Source: Candidatus Rhodoferax randersensis
Lineage (GTDB): Bacteria; Pseudomonadota; Gammaproteobacteria; Burkholderiales; Burkholderiaceae_C
Direction: 5' to 3'
NCBI GenBank assembly: GCA_016718155.1
Contig: JADKEH010000002.1
Coordinates: 186,001 to 250,000, forward strand
Length of the DNA stretch: 64,000 nucleotides
The notes below the pieces were generated by a model, which was given only the letters and a program-made list of their open reading frames with translations, did no database searches and had not been told where the DNA came from. Positions 26,525-35,323 of this stretch are shown here, in pieces. The first letter of the stretch is position 1. Every line of letters begins with the position of its first letter. The translations under genes were made by a program, and so were the position numbers.

Positions 26525-26968
26525 ATGAAAACTGTTCTACGCATCGCCACGCTCGCCGCAGCACTGTCCACCTTAACCCTGGCCTGGGCCGCCGACCCGG
26601 TGGCTGCTGCCGCCGCCAAGGAAGAAGGCGCCGTGGTAACCGCCAGCGGCCTGGTCTACCGCTCCCTCAAAGACGGCAACGGCGCCAGCCCCACCGCCAG
26701 CGACAAGGTCAAGGTGCATTACCGCGGCACTTTCCCCGATGGACGGGAGTTCGACAGCTCCTACAAGCGCAATGAAGCCATCGAGTTCCCCTTGAGCGGC
26801 GTCATCAAGTGCTGGACCGAAGGCGTGCAGCGCATGAAGATCGGCGGCAAGGCCAAGCTGACCTGCCCCGCCTCCATCGCTTATGGCGAACGTGGTGCCG
26901 GTGGCGTGATTCCGCCCAATGCCACCTTGCTGTTTGAAGTCGAACTGCTGGGCATCAACGGCAAGTAG
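26525..26968 (+). CDS. FKBP-type peptidyl-prolyl cis-trans isomerase, periplasmic
   Basis: Protein-folding catalyst of 147 residues. A signal peptide (MKTVLRIATLAAALSTLTLAWA) is followed by one FKBP domain (about 45-147) with VKVHYRGTFPDGREFDSS, a VIKCWTEGVQRMKIGGKAKLTCPASIAYGERG core and the final IPPNATLLFEVELLGI strand. The ATG at 26525 is the first Met that yields a signal peptide; the frame is open further upstream without similarity. The roughly 220 bases between this gene and the divergent binding-protein gene contain no other gene. A single cysteine pair in the domain is unusual but not disabling. Confidence 0.93.
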   Translation: MKTVLRIATLAAALSTLTLAWAADPVAAAAAKEEGAVVTASGLVYRSLKDGNGASPTASDKVKVHYRGTFPDGREFDSSYKRNEAIEFPLSGVIKCWTEGVQRMKIGGKAKLTCPASIAYGERGAGGVIPPNATLLFEVELLGINGK

Positions 26969-27061
26969 CCAGTCTGGGCTGCGCCCACACCTGACCTGGC
27001 AATGCGGCGCCAACAAGGCGACGCGGCGATTACTGCAGGAAGCCCAGAAGAAAGCGTCGTG

Positions 27062-28570
27062 TCAGCGCGTTGCCAGCGCCGCCTGGTGCATCGCCTTCAG
27101 GCGGACGCGCTGCAGTTTGCCGGTCGCAGTCAAGGGCAGCGCCTCCACCCAGTGGACCCATCGCGGGCGCCGGTAAGCGGGCAATGCCGCCATGCCCGTG
27201 TCGATGCGCTGCGCCGCCATGCACTGCTGGCCCGCAGCAGCTTGCACCAGCAGGGACAGGGCCGTCAGCCCTTCGTCGGTCGCAACGCCAATGACGGCAA
27301 GCTGCAGCACACTCGCCCCCGCTGCCTGGCTTAGCGCCTGCTCCACCCACAGTGTGCTGACCCAGCGGCCACTGATTTTGAGCAGGTCGTCGTTGCGCCC
27401 GGCAAACTCCAGTGAGCCATCTTCGCGGCGCAGGAACATGTCGCCCGGGCAGTACCAACCGTCCTCAAATCCATCGGCCTGCGCCTCGGGGCGCTTCCAG
27501 TAGCCCAGTGCCACGGTGCCACTGCGCAGCCAGATGCGCCGCGGCAGGGCTGGGTCGGCGTCGGGCGCGAAGCGCACCTCGGTGCCGGGTGTGGGCTGCA
27601 GCAGGCCCTGATCGTTCTGGCTGTAGAGCATCAGGCACAGCGTCTCGGAGGTGCCGTAGCCACTGACGATGTCGACCCCGCTAGCCGCGCGCCAGGCACT
27701 GCGCACCGCACCCGGCAGCGACTCACCGGCCGAGACAAAGTGCCGAACCCCCTGTCCCGCGAATCGCTGCGCCACGCCGTTTTGCAGCATGCGGCTGTAC
27801 AGCGTGGGCACGCAGAACACAATCGTCGGGCGGTGCCGCAGCACCATCGCCAACACACGCTCGGGCTCCGGCCACTGGCGGTCCAGAATCACCGTGGCGC
27901 CGGCACGCAGTCCGGCCAGCAGGCTGTTGCCCAAGGCGTAGGCAAAGAACAGTTTGGAACTGGCATACAGCCGGTCGGCGGCCGTGAGCCCCATCACGCC
28001 AGCAGCAAACGAATGCGCCTGCAGGACCACGCGCTGGGCATGCACCACGCCCTTGGAGGCGCCGGTAGTGCCCGAGGTGCCAATCCACAGCGCCGGCGCC
28101 TCGGCGTCCTGCAGCAGCGGCTCAATCTCGCCAGCCTGGCCAACGGCGCGTGACCAGCGCGGATCATCCAGGTCATCGGCCACCAAGGACGGCGCCTGCG
28201 CCATGCCGGTCACCAGGCTCACCAAGGCGGTGGTGCTGTCGGCCTCGTGCCAGACGAAACGCACCGCGCTTTCTTCCAGAATCGGGCCCAGCTCGGCCAT
28301 GCTCAGGCGCGGGTTGACGCCAATCGCAGCGCCACCGGCCCAGATCACCCCCAGGTAGGCCACCACCCAGTCGATGCTGTCGGGCGCCAGCACCACCACA
28401 CGCTCACCGCGCCGCAGACCCAGCGCAGCCCACGCCCCGGCGGCGCGGCGCACGCGCTGGCGCAGGGCGGCGTAACTCACCTGTTCGTCGTCACACACCA
28501 GCGCAATGGCCTGGTCCGCGCCGGCCTCCAGCAGGGTCTGGGCCGCATTCAGGGTGGGTGGGTGTGCCAT
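27062..28570 (-). CDS. Acyl-CoA synthetase of the benzoate-CoA ligase type (AMP-forming)
   Basis: Adenylate-forming enzyme that would activate a carboxylic acid to its CoA thioester. It is 502 residues from the ATG at 28570 (a TTG two codons earlier is in frame). Motifs: the AMP-binding loop TSGTTGASKGV, SAGESLPG, GYGTSE, the YxPGDMF/DLLKISGRWV hinge and the catalytic Lys near the C-terminus in TATGKLQR. The overall pattern is that of the benzoate/4-hydroxybenzoate-CoA ligase group. Its start lies two bases after the stop of dctM, so the ligase is the last gene of the TRAP operon and probably activates the acid that the transporter brings in. Substrate is unproven. Confidence 0.85.
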   Translation of the reverse strand: MAHPPTLNAAQTLLEAGADQAIALVCDDEQVSYAALRQRVRRAAGAWAALGLRRGERVVVLAPDSIDWVVAYLGVIWAGGAAIGVNPRLSMAELGPILEESAVRFVWHEADSTTALVSLVTGMAQAPSLVADDLDDPRWSRAVGQAGEIEPLLQDAEAPALWIGTSGTTGASKGVVHAQRVVLQAHSFAAGVMGLTAADRLYASSKLFFAYALGNSLLAGLRAGATVILDRQWPEPERVLAMVLRHRPTIVFCVPTLYSRMLQNGVAQRFAGQGVRHFVSAGESLPGAVRSAWRAASGVDIVSGYGTSETLCLMLYSQNDQGLLQPTPGTEVRFAPDADPALPRRIWLRSGTVALGYWKRPEAQADGFEDGWYCPGDMFLRREDGSLEFAGRNDDLLKISGRWVSTLWVEQALSQAAGASVLQLAVIGVATDEGLTALSLLVQAAAGQQCMAAQRIDTGMAALPAYRRPRWVHWVEALPLTATGKLQRVRLKAMHQAALATR

Positions 28571-28572
28571 GC

Positions 28573-29892
28573 TCAACCCATCCAGCGCACAAGAAACAGG
28601 CTCAGCACCGGGAACATCACCAGCAGCAACACGCGCACCGCGTCAGAAATCAGAAACGGCACGATGCCCCGGAAGGTGACCGACATCGGCACGTCACGCG
28701 CCATGCTGTTGATGATGTATACATTCATGCCCACCGGCGGCGTGATCAGCCCGATCTCCACCACCATCAGCGCCAGAATGCCAAACCAGATGGCCTTGTC
28801 AGTGGGATTGAGGCCCCAATAGTCCAGCCCCATGATGATCGGAAAGAAGATCGGGATGGTCAGCAGGATCATCGACAGGCTGTCCATCACGCAACCCAGA
28901 AACACATAGATCAGGATGATGGCCAACAGCACCAACAAAGGCGGCAGGCCCGAGCCCTGCACCCAGGTGGCCAGCTCGGCCGGCATTTGCGACAAGGCCA
29001 GAAACACGTTGAGCACATCGGCCCCGAGCAGGATCAGAAAGATCATGGCGGTGGCCTCGGCGGTGGCGTATAGGCAATCCATCAAGCCGCCCAGGCGCAT
29101 GCCCTTGGCCACGGCGATCACGCCGGTGCCCAGCGTACCCACGGCGGCGGCCTCGGTCGGTGTGAACACGCCGCCATAAATGCCGCCGATCACCAGCAGA
29201 AAGATCAGCAGCACTGGCCACACGTCGATCAACGCGCGCAGGCGCTGCGCCCAGGTGCTGCGTTCACCAGCCGGCCCCGAGCCTGGATACAGGCGCACGT
29301 AGATGCCGATGGCCACCATGTAGCCCAGCGCGGCAATGATGCCCGGCACAAAGGCGGCGGTGAACAACTTGGCGATGTTCTGCTCGGCCAGGATGGCGTA
29401 AATCACCAGCACGATCGACGGCGGAATCAGAATCCCCAGCGTGCCGCCAGCGGCCAAGGTGGCGGTGGCCAGGGCGGGTGAATAGTTCAGGCGCCGCAGC
29501 TCTGGCAAAGCCACCTGACCCATGGTGGCAGCGGTGGCCAACGACGAGCCGCAGATGGCGCCAAAGCCGGCGCAGGCGCCCACCGCCGCCATGGCGAGCC
29601 CGCCACGCCAGTGGCCGATGAGCGAGCCCGCAGCCCCGAACAGCGCCTTGGACAAACCGCCGCGCGACGCGAAGGAGCCCATCAGCAAGAACAGCGGAAC
29701 CACCGACAGGTCGTACACCGAAAAGCGCCCATAGGCCACGGTCTTGAGGTAGCTCATCAACGGCGCCCAACCGGTCATGGTGACGTAGCCCGCCACGCCG
29801 GTCAGGAACATGGAGATGGCAATCGGCACGCGCAGCGCCAGCAGCAGCAACATCAGCGCGAAAAATGTGCCCCCAATGGCGGTGCCGCTCAT
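28573..29892 (-). CDS. dctM: TRAP transporter large permease (DctM family)
   Basis: The 439-residue, about 12-helix membrane subunit that carries out Na+-driven uptake of a carboxylate in the TRAP system. The ATG at 29892 overlaps the stop of the small subunit (ATGA). Typical segments include PLFLLMGSFASRGGLS, GAICGSSLATAATMGQVALPEL and GILIPPSIVLVIYAILAEQNI. A CoA ligase follows two bases after the stop. Long upstream frame extension is out of the question because it overlaps dctQ. Confidence 0.93.
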   Translation of the reverse strand: MSGTAIGGTFFALMLLLLALRVPIAISMFLTGVAGYVTMTGWAPLMSYLKTVAYGRFSVYDLSVVPLFLLMGSFASRGGLSKALFGAAGSLIGHWRGGLAMAAVGACAGFGAICGSSLATAATMGQVALPELRRLNYSPALATATLAAGGTLGILIPPSIVLVIYAILAEQNIAKLFTAAFVPGIIAALGYMVAIGIYVRLYPGSGPAGERSTWAQRLRALIDVWPVLLIFLLVIGGIYGGVFTPTEAAAVGTLGTGVIAVAKGMRLGGLMDCLYATAEATAMIFLILLGADVLNVFLALSQMPAELATWVQGSGLPPLLVLLAIILIYVFLGCVMDSLSMILLTIPIFFPIIMGLDYWGLNPTDKAIWFGILALMVVEIGLITPPVGMNVYIINSMARDVPMSVTFRGIVPFLISDAVRVLLLVMFPVLSLFLVRWMG

Positions 29893-30410
29893 TGCGCACG
29901 CTCCTGCCATTTGAGCCGGGCGCTGTACAAGGCCGTGAGAGCCAGCAAGGCAAACGATGGAATCATCAAGAGCGTGGCATACCACGTCGGCACGCCCAAC
30001 AGCATCGAGCTTTCCTGGCTGGCGCGCAGCTCCAGCGTGCCAACCACCATGCGCCACGCCACCACGGCGGCGCAGATCGCCAGCAGCAGGGCGCCCAGCG
30101 CGTCCAACACTTGCTTGGTGCGCGGACCAGCGCCCTCGGTGAAGAAATCCACCATGACGTGACTGCCACGCATCTGGCCCCATGGAAGGAAGGCCGCCAC
30201 CGCCACGGCGCAACCCAGTTGCACCAACTCAAAGTCGCCCTGCAGGCCCTTGGAGGTGAGAAACCGGCTGGCAATGCTGGCCACCGACATCAGCGCGATG
30301 CCCACCAGTATCAACCCGCCGGCCGCCGCAAAGCCGCGCGACACATGGAACAGCCAGCGTCCGATGGCGTCGGGTGGCGGTGGCAGCGGCGCCCCGAGCG
30401 ATTCAGCCAA
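29889..30410 (-). CDS. dctQ: TRAP transporter small permease (DctQ family)
   Basis: Four-helix membrane subunit, 173 residues, that partners DctM. Membrane segments are visible at about 28-50, 70-90, 105-125 and 140-163, and the family motif with conserved WGQMRGSHVMVDFF in the middle matches DctQ. The stop overlaps the dctM start by four bases, giving translational coupling. It starts 23 bases after the end of dctP on the same strand. Confidence 0.9.
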   Translation of the reverse strand: MAESLGAPLPPPPDAIGRWLFHVSRGFAAAGGLILVGIALMSVASIASRFLTSKGLQGDFELVQLGCAVAVAAFLPWGQMRGSHVMVDFFTEGAGPRTKQVLDALGALLLAICAAVVAWRMVVGTLELRASQESSMLLGVPTWYATLLMIPSFALLALTALYSARLKWQERAQ

Positions 30411-30433
30411 GTCGTGTTTCCTGCGGGCGTGGG

Positions 30434-31484
30434 CTACTGCGTGTCGTATTTCTGGATCAGCTCACGCGCGCTCTTGAGCAAGGCTTTGCCGTCATGGCCC
30501 TTGGCCGAGACTTCGCTGACCCAGGACTCCACCACCGTCTGGCCGGTCTGCTCCCACTTCTTGAGCTCCTCGGCGCCGATGGTGTTGAACTGGTTGCCAC
30601 GGTCGGCCGCCAGCTTGCGCGCGCCCACGGCGGACTGGTCCCAGACCTTACCGACCCAGGCCGAGGCTTCGGCGCCGCCGTTGGCGTCGATCACCTTCTT
30701 GAGTTCCGGCGCCAGGCTGTCGTATTTGGCCTTGTTCATGGCGAAAATGAATGCCGTGGTGTACAGGGCGCGTGACTTGGGATCGCCCTCGCTGTGGTAC
30801 TTCACCAGCTCCTGCACCTTGACCGCGGGCACCACCTCCCACGGCAACATGGCGCCGTCGATCACGCCCTTGGACAGCGCGTCCGACACCTGTGGCACCG
30901 GCATGCCCACCGGCGTGGCGCCCAAGGCGGCCAGGAACTTGTTGGTCTGGCGGGTGGGCGCGCGCAGCTTCAAACCCTTGAAGTCGGCCAGGCTGCTTGA
31001 TCGGTCCCTTGACCAGGTGCAAATGGCCTTCGTCGTGCACGTGGAACAGGATCGGATGCACGTCTTTGAACTCGGTCTGCGCCAGCTTGTTAGTGGCGGC
31101 ATATTCCCAAATGGCCCGGCTGGCACCCTCGGCGGTTTTGGTCATGAAAGGCAGCTCAAATACCTCGATCGCCGGAAAGCGCCCGGCGCTGTAGCCCGGC
31201 AGCGTCCAGACAATGTCGGCAATGCCGTCACGCACCTGGTCAATCAACTGCGGCGGTGTGCCGCCCAACTGCATGGCCGGGTAGATCTGGCACTTGAGCT
31301 TGCCCGCCGACTCCTTGGTGATCTTGTCGCACCACGGGGTGATGAACTTGGCGTGCGCGGTGGAGCCCGGCGGCAGAAAGTGCGCCACTTTCAACACAAC
31401 TTCCTGGCTCCAGGCGGCGCTGGCGCAAGCGCTCAACAGCACGGTGGCCAGCAGCGAACGGGCAAAAACGGGGGTGCGCATCAT
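30434..31484 (-). pseudogene. dctP: TRAP transporter periplasmic binding protein (DctP), interrupted by a +1 frameshift
   Basis: The ligand-capturing subunit of the TRAP system, about 349 residues if repaired. A signal peptide (MRTPVFARSLLATVLLSACASAAWS) is followed by VLKVAHFLPPGSTAHAKF in the first frame, which runs to ...HLVKGPIK near 31000. The rest (SLADFKGLKLRAPTRQTN ... KSARELIQKYDTQ) is in the next frame down to the stop at 30434. One extra base near 30990-30998 accounts for the break; removing it restores a normal DctP. A GAGGAGA ribosome site precedes two tandem ATGs. The rest of the operon is intact, so the break may be a sequence error or recent loss. Confidence 0.85.
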
Positions 31485-31654
31485 CGGTCTCCTCGGTGGG
31501 GTTGGAATTCTGGATGTCGAGTACCAGTATCCGCAAGGCGGACTCGGCTGTCAATCGCGAGAACCCTGCCCGGCCCTCGTGGTGAGGCATCCCGCCGCTA
31601 CACTCAGGCGCACTTCCCCCAGCCGGGCCACCCCCCCTACTCCACCCCAAACCC

Positions 31655-33211
31655 ATGCTCACCGGCGACCTCAAAAGCAAAATCGACCAGATCTGGAACG
31701 CCTTCTGGTCCGGCGGCATCGCCAACCCCATCGAAGTCATCGAGCAAATCACCTACCTGCTGTTCCTGCGCCGCCTGGACGACCTGCACACCCTGGAAGA
31801 AAACAAGGCCACGCGCCTGAAGAAACCCATGGAGCGCCGCATCTTCCCCGAGGGCAACGATGCGCGGGGCAGGGCGTATGACGCCCTGCGCTGGAGCCGC
31901 TTCAAAAACGAAGCCCCGTCGGAGATGTTTGTCATCGTCGGTGAACACGTCTTCCCCTTCCTGCGCACCCTGGGCTCAGACGATTCCACCTACGCCCACC
32001 ACATGAAGGACGCGCGCTTCACCATCCCCACGCCAGCCCTCTTGGCCAAGGTGGTGGACCTGCTGGACGCCGTGCCCATGGACAACCGCGACACCAAGGG
32101 CGACCTGTACGAATACATGCTGGGCAAGATCGCCAGCGCCGGGCAAAACGGCCAGTTCCGCACCCCGCGCCACATCATCCAGCTGATGGTGGAAATGACC
32201 GCCCCCACGCCCACCGACACCATTTGCGACCCCGCCAGCGGCACCTGCGGCTTCTTGGTGGCGGCGGGCGAATACCTGCGCGAGCAACACGCCAGCCTGT
32301 TCCACGACGCCAAGCTGAACCAGCACTTCAACCACGCCATGTTCCATGGCTACGACTTTGACAACACCATGCTGCGCATCGGCAGCATGAACATGATGCT
32401 GCACGGCGTGGACAACCCCGCCATCACCTACCGCGACTCGCTGGGCCAGGAGCACGGCGCAGAAGAAGGCCGCTACAGCCTGGTGCTGGCCAATCCGCCC
32501 TTTGCAGGCAGCCTGGACTACGAGAACGTCGCCAAGGATTTGCTGCAGACGGTCAAGACCAAAAAGACCGAGCTGCTGTTTCTGGCCCTGTTCCTGCGCC
32601 TGCTCAAGCCCGGTGGCCGCGCGGCGGTCATCGTGCCCGACGGCGTGTTGTTTGGCAGCAGCAAGGCCCACAAGGAACTGCGCCGCATGCTGGTGGAAGA
32701 CCAAAAGCTCGACGGCATCGTCAGCCTGCCCGGCGGCGTGTTCAAGCCCTACGCGGGCGTCAGCACCGCCATTTTGTTCTTCACCAAGACGAATAGTGGT
32801 GGCACCGACAACGTGTGGTTTTACGACATGCAGGCCGACGGCTACAGCCTGGACGACAAGCGTCAGCCACTCTTGGTTGAGGATAAATTGGGCCTCCAGC
32901 CCTCGCGGAATGGGCGCAACAAGCTATCAAAAGAAGAGCATTCAAAAAACAACCTGCCCGACGTGCTGGCCCGCTGGTCGCAACGCGACGGTGCCGAACG
33001 CCAGTGCAGCCGCACCGCGCAAAGCTTCTGCGTGCCCAAGGCTGATATTGCTGCCAATGGGTATGACCTGAGCATCAACCGCTACAAGGAGGTGGTACAT
33101 GCGCAGGTGCAGCACCGCGCGCCATCGGAAATCTTGGCGGAACTGGCCAAGCTGGAAGACGAGATTGCAGCGGGGATGAAGGCCCTGGAGAAAATGCTTG
33201 AAAACCCTTAA
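31655..33211 (+). CDS. hsdM: Type I restriction-modification system DNA methyltransferase subunit
   Basis: Adenine-N6 methyltransferase subunit, 518 residues. An N-terminal helical HsdM_N domain (about 5-140) precedes the SAM-binding motif DPASGTCGF (about residue 192) and the catalytic NPPF (about 278). The C-terminus is coiled-coil-like (SEILAELAKLEDEIAAGMKALEKML) and would contact HsdS. A stretch at about residues 410-427 (encoded by 32885-32932) matches an intergenic repeat also found at 34000-34046, so it looks like a repeat absorbed in frame. It is the first gene of the island; no good ribosome site precedes its ATG. Confidence 0.95.
   Translation: MLTGDLKSKIDQIWNAFWSGGIANPIEVIEQITYLLFLRRLDDLHTLEENKATRLKKPMERRIFPEGNDARGRAYDALRWSRFKNEAPSEMFVIVGEHVFPFLRTLGSDDSTYAHHMKDARFTIPTPALLAKVVDLLDAVPMDNRDTKGDLYEYMLGKIASAGQNGQFRTPRHIIQLMVEMTAPTPTDTICDPASGTCGFLVAAGEYLREQHASLFHDAKLNQHFNHAMFHGYDFDNTMLRIGSMNMMLHGVDNPAITYRDSLGQEHGAEEGRYSLVLANPPFAGSLDYENVAKDLLQTVKTKKTELLFLALFLRLLKPGGRAAVIVPDGVLFGSSKAHKELRRMLVEDQKLDGIVSLPGGVFKPYAGVSTAILFFTKTNSGGTDNVWFYDMQADGYSLDDKRQPLLVEDKLGLQPSRNGRNKLSKEEHSKNNLPDVLARWSQRDGAERQCSRTAQSFCVPKADIAANGYDLSINRYKEVVHAQVQHRAPSEILAELAKLEDEIAAGMKALEKMLENP
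32885..32932 (+). repeat. Dispersed repeat (GGCCTC...GCTATCAAAA family), copy inside hsdM
   Basis: From AAATTGGGCCTCCAG to AAGCTATCAAAA this stretch aligns with 34000-34046: after the shared GGCCTC(C/T)AG, 29 of the next 39 positions agree, including GCGGAATG/GTGGAATG and GCTATCAAAA. It is translated in frame within hsdM and forms part of a stretch that is out of keeping with the flanking family-like sequence. Confidence 0.65.
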
Positions 33212-33264
33212 GCCCAGCGCCAAAGTACGATACTCAAACGTCACCCCACCACCAAGGACTCAGC

Positions 33265-33513
33265 ATGCAAATCGTTGTCGATGTGCCCAACCACTACCTG
33301 GACGCCATGCACCGCGCGCCCGAAGACTTTGCTGTCGAGGCAAAACTTGCCATGGCCGCCAAGCTGTTTGAAATGAAGCGCCTCTCATCCGGCATGGCCG
33401 CCAGTCTGATCGGCATGGACCGCGTGACCTTTCTTGCCCAGTTGCAGCGCTTCGGCGTGCCGATGATTGACTTGGAAGACGACGAACTGGCCTCGGACAT
33501 TAGCAATGCTTGA
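33265..33513 (+). CDS. UPF0175-family small protein (putative antitoxin)
   Basis: An 82-residue protein with the UPF0175 pattern: an N-terminal beta strand (MQIVVDVP), then AVEAKLAMAAKLFEMKRLSSGMAASLIGMDRVTFLAQLQRFGVPMID, which reads as a helix-turn-helix-like segment. UPF0175 genes usually sit next to DUF3368 PIN-like genes and are taken as antitoxins. That is the case here: its stop overlaps the next gene's start by eight bases. It has a ribosome site (AAGGA) and lies 53 bases downstream of hsdM. Confidence 0.85.
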   Translation: MQIVVDVPNHYLDAMHRAPEDFAVEAKLAMAAKLFEMKRLSSGMAASLIGMDRVTFLAQLQRFGVPMIDLEDDELASDISNA

Positions 33514-33997
33514 GCGCGGCTTGGTACTTGTTACCAACACCACCCCACTCATCGCCATCACCGCAGCAACGGGCAACCTGGCGGTTCTACAGTTTTTGTA
33601 CTCCCGCGTGGTGGTGCCGCTGGAGGTTGCAGAAGAGGTGCGCGCTGGGGGCCAGCAGTCGTTTGGGGTGGATGCATTCAATGGCGCAGAGTGGCTGGAA
33701 GTTCAAAGCGAGCCGGTGACTTTGCAGCCATTCTTGCAAAACTCACTGGACCGTGGCGAAGCGTCGGTCATTCAAACAGCCATGAACCTGGGCTTGCCTT
33801 TGGTGTGCATTGACGAGACGGCAGGCCGCAGGGTGGCCCGCTTGTGCGGGCTCAGCCTGACGGGCTCGGTGGGTGTGCTGCTCAAAGCCAAGCACCTGGG
33901 CTATGAAGTGTCCATACCCGATGCGTTGCAGCGGATGCGTGCGCAGGGCATTTGGTTGAGCGAATCGGTGGTGCGGTTTGCGTTGGCGCAATGTTAG
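33506..33997 (+). CDS. DUF3368 PIN-like protein (putative toxin)
   Basis: A 163-residue PIN-fold candidate ribonuclease. The family pattern is clear: TNTTPLIAI at the N-terminus (Asn in place of the usual PIN Asp, as in many DUF3368 members), LDRGEASVIQTA with the conserved Glu, CIDETAGRRVARLCGL with the conserved Asp, and GSVGVLLKAKHLG. I choose the ATG at 33506, inside the end of the UPF0175 gene, for translational coupling. Together the two genes form a toxin-antitoxin-like module within the hsd operon. Activity is not established for most family members. Confidence 0.82.
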   Translation: MLERGLVLVTNTTPLIAITAATGNLAVLQFLYSRVVVPLEVAEEVRAGGQQSFGVDAFNGAEWLEVQSEPVTLQPFLQNSLDRGEASVIQTAMNLGLPLVCIDETAGRRVARLCGLSLTGSVGVLLKAKHLGYEVSIPDALQRMRAQGIWLSESVVRFALAQC

Positions 33998-33999
33998 TC

Positions 34000-34046
34000 A
34001 AATCGGCCTCTAGACCCCGTGGAATGTGCGCGGTCAGCTATCAAAA
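34000..34046 (+). repeat. Dispersed repeat (GGCCTC...GCTATCAAAA family), intergenic copy
   Basis: AAATCGGCCTCTAG ... CAGCTATCAAAA lies between the DUF3368 gene and the hsdS leader. It aligns over its whole length with the copy inside hsdM (32885-32932) and shares its two ends with a stretch inside srkA (41852-41902). It looks like a member of a small palindromic repeat family common between genes in Comamonadaceae. Confidence 0.65.
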
Positions 34047-34056
34047 TGAGAGTGAA

Positions 34057-34122
34057 ATGAAGAATCAATGGATGTGGAAGATGGGGTGGGGGATGAGGGC
34101 GTTGGAGGGGATGTTGAAGTGA
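34057..34122 (+). CDS. 21-codon leader peptide overlapping the hsdS start
   Basis: An ATG at 34057 with GAGAG upstream opens a 21-codon frame (starting MKNQWMWKMGWGM) whose TGA overlaps the GTG start of hsdS (GTGA, 34119-34122). Composition is odd: six Met and three Trp. The overlap would couple hsdS translation to it. It may be a genuine leader or just the remains of a repeat-derived sequence. Confidence 0.4.
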   Translation: MKNQWMWKMGWGMRALEGMLK

Positions 34123-35318
34123 GCGCGTGGAAGACAGCCTCGCTAGGCGAAATTTTCGATATTGCGCGTGGTGGCTCACCAAGACCCATTCAGGACTACA
34201 TCACGGACGACGAAGATGGCGTGAACTGGATTTCAATTTCCGACGCATCAGCTAGCGACAAGTTCATCACCGAAACGAAAAAGCGCATTCGCCCAGAGGG
34301 CGTGAGTCGTTCCCGCATGGTCAAGCCGGGCGACTTTCTCTTGACTAACTCAATGAGCTTTGGACGCCCCTACATCATGGGGACATCTGGCTGCATTCAC
34401 GACGGATGGTTGGTGCTCAGTAGCAAACACGGTGACGTAGATCAGGACTATTTCTTTCACCTGCTCGGGTCAGACTTCATTTATGCGAAGTTCACCAAGC
34501 TCGCAGCAGGGGCGACAGTCAAGAATTTGAATATCGATCTGGTCTCTGGTGTGGAGGTGAACTTCCCTCCGCTGGAAGAGCAACGCCGCATCGCCGCCAT
34601 CCTGGACCAGGCCGAAACCCTCCGAACCCAACGCCGCCAAGCCCTGGCCCACCTCGACACCCTCACCCAGTCCCTCTTTCTCGAAATGTTTGGCGACGAT
34701 GCGCAGGGAGCGCCTAGGTTTCCCGTTGCCACGCTGGTTGATGTGCTTGAAACTCCACTGCAAAACGGCGCGTACTACCCGAAAGAGGAATACACCGAAA
34801 AGGGCGGCGTTGAGATGGTCCACATGAGCGATGCGTTCCAAGGCATCGTCCGGCGTGGCGCTCTGAAACGCGTGAATTGCTCAGAGGCAGATTTGAAGAA
34901 GTATTCCCTCGGTGTGGCGGACATATTGCTGGCACGACGTTCGCTCACCTATGAAGGCGCTGCGAAACCATGCCTTATTCCGCCAGCGACTGAGCCGTTG
35001 TTGTTTGAGTCTTCGTTCATTCGAGTGACACCTGACAGAACAAAGCTCTTACCGCTGTACGTGCTTCACTACTTGAACAATGAGACCATTCGCGACAAGC
35101 GCGTTCGGCCATTCGTAACGCAGTCAACGATTTCCGGTATCAACCAATCGAATCTGGAAAGAGTGCCAGTGGTAGTCCCCCCACTCGCCCTCCAACAAAC
35201 CTTCGCCACCCGCATCCAAGCCATCGAAGCCCTCAAAGCCACCCACCGCGCCGCCCTGGCCCAGCTGGACGCCCTGTTCGCCTCGCTGCAGCAGCGGGCG
35301 TTTGCGGGGGAGTTGTAG
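34119..35318 (+). CDS. hsdS: Type I restriction-modification specificity subunit
   Basis: Recognises the bipartite DNA target for methylation and cleavage. From the GTG at 34119 (MSAWKTASLGEIFD; GGAGGGG eight bases upstream) it has 399 residues. An ATG at 34068 would add 17 glycine/acidic residues with no ribosome site. Layout: target domain 1 (about 1-155), conserved helix PPLEEQRRIAAILDQAETLRTQRRQALAHLDTL, target domain 2 (about 195-345), and a second conserved helix ending LQQRAFAGEL. Both halves are complete. Target sequence cannot be predicted. Two small non-hsd modules flank it. Confidence 0.93.
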   Translation: MSAWKTASLGEIFDIARGGSPRPIQDYITDDEDGVNWISISDASASDKFITETKKRIRPEGVSRSRMVKPGDFLLTNSMSFGRPYIMGTSGCIHDGWLVLSSKHGDVDQDYFFHLLGSDFIYAKFTKLAAGATVKNLNIDLVSGVEVNFPPLEEQRRIAAILDQAETLRTQRRQALAHLDTLTQSLFLEMFGDDAQGAPRFPVATLVDVLETPLQNGAYYPKEEYTEKGGVEMVHMSDAFQGIVRRGALKRVNCSEADLKKYSLGVADILLARRSLTYEGAAKPCLIPPATEPLLFESSFIRVTPDRTKLLPLYVLHYLNNETIRDKRVRPFVTQSTISGINQSNLERVPVVVPPLALQQTFATRIQAIEALKATHRAALAQLDALFASLQQRAFAGEL

Positions 35319-35323
35319 TCCCC

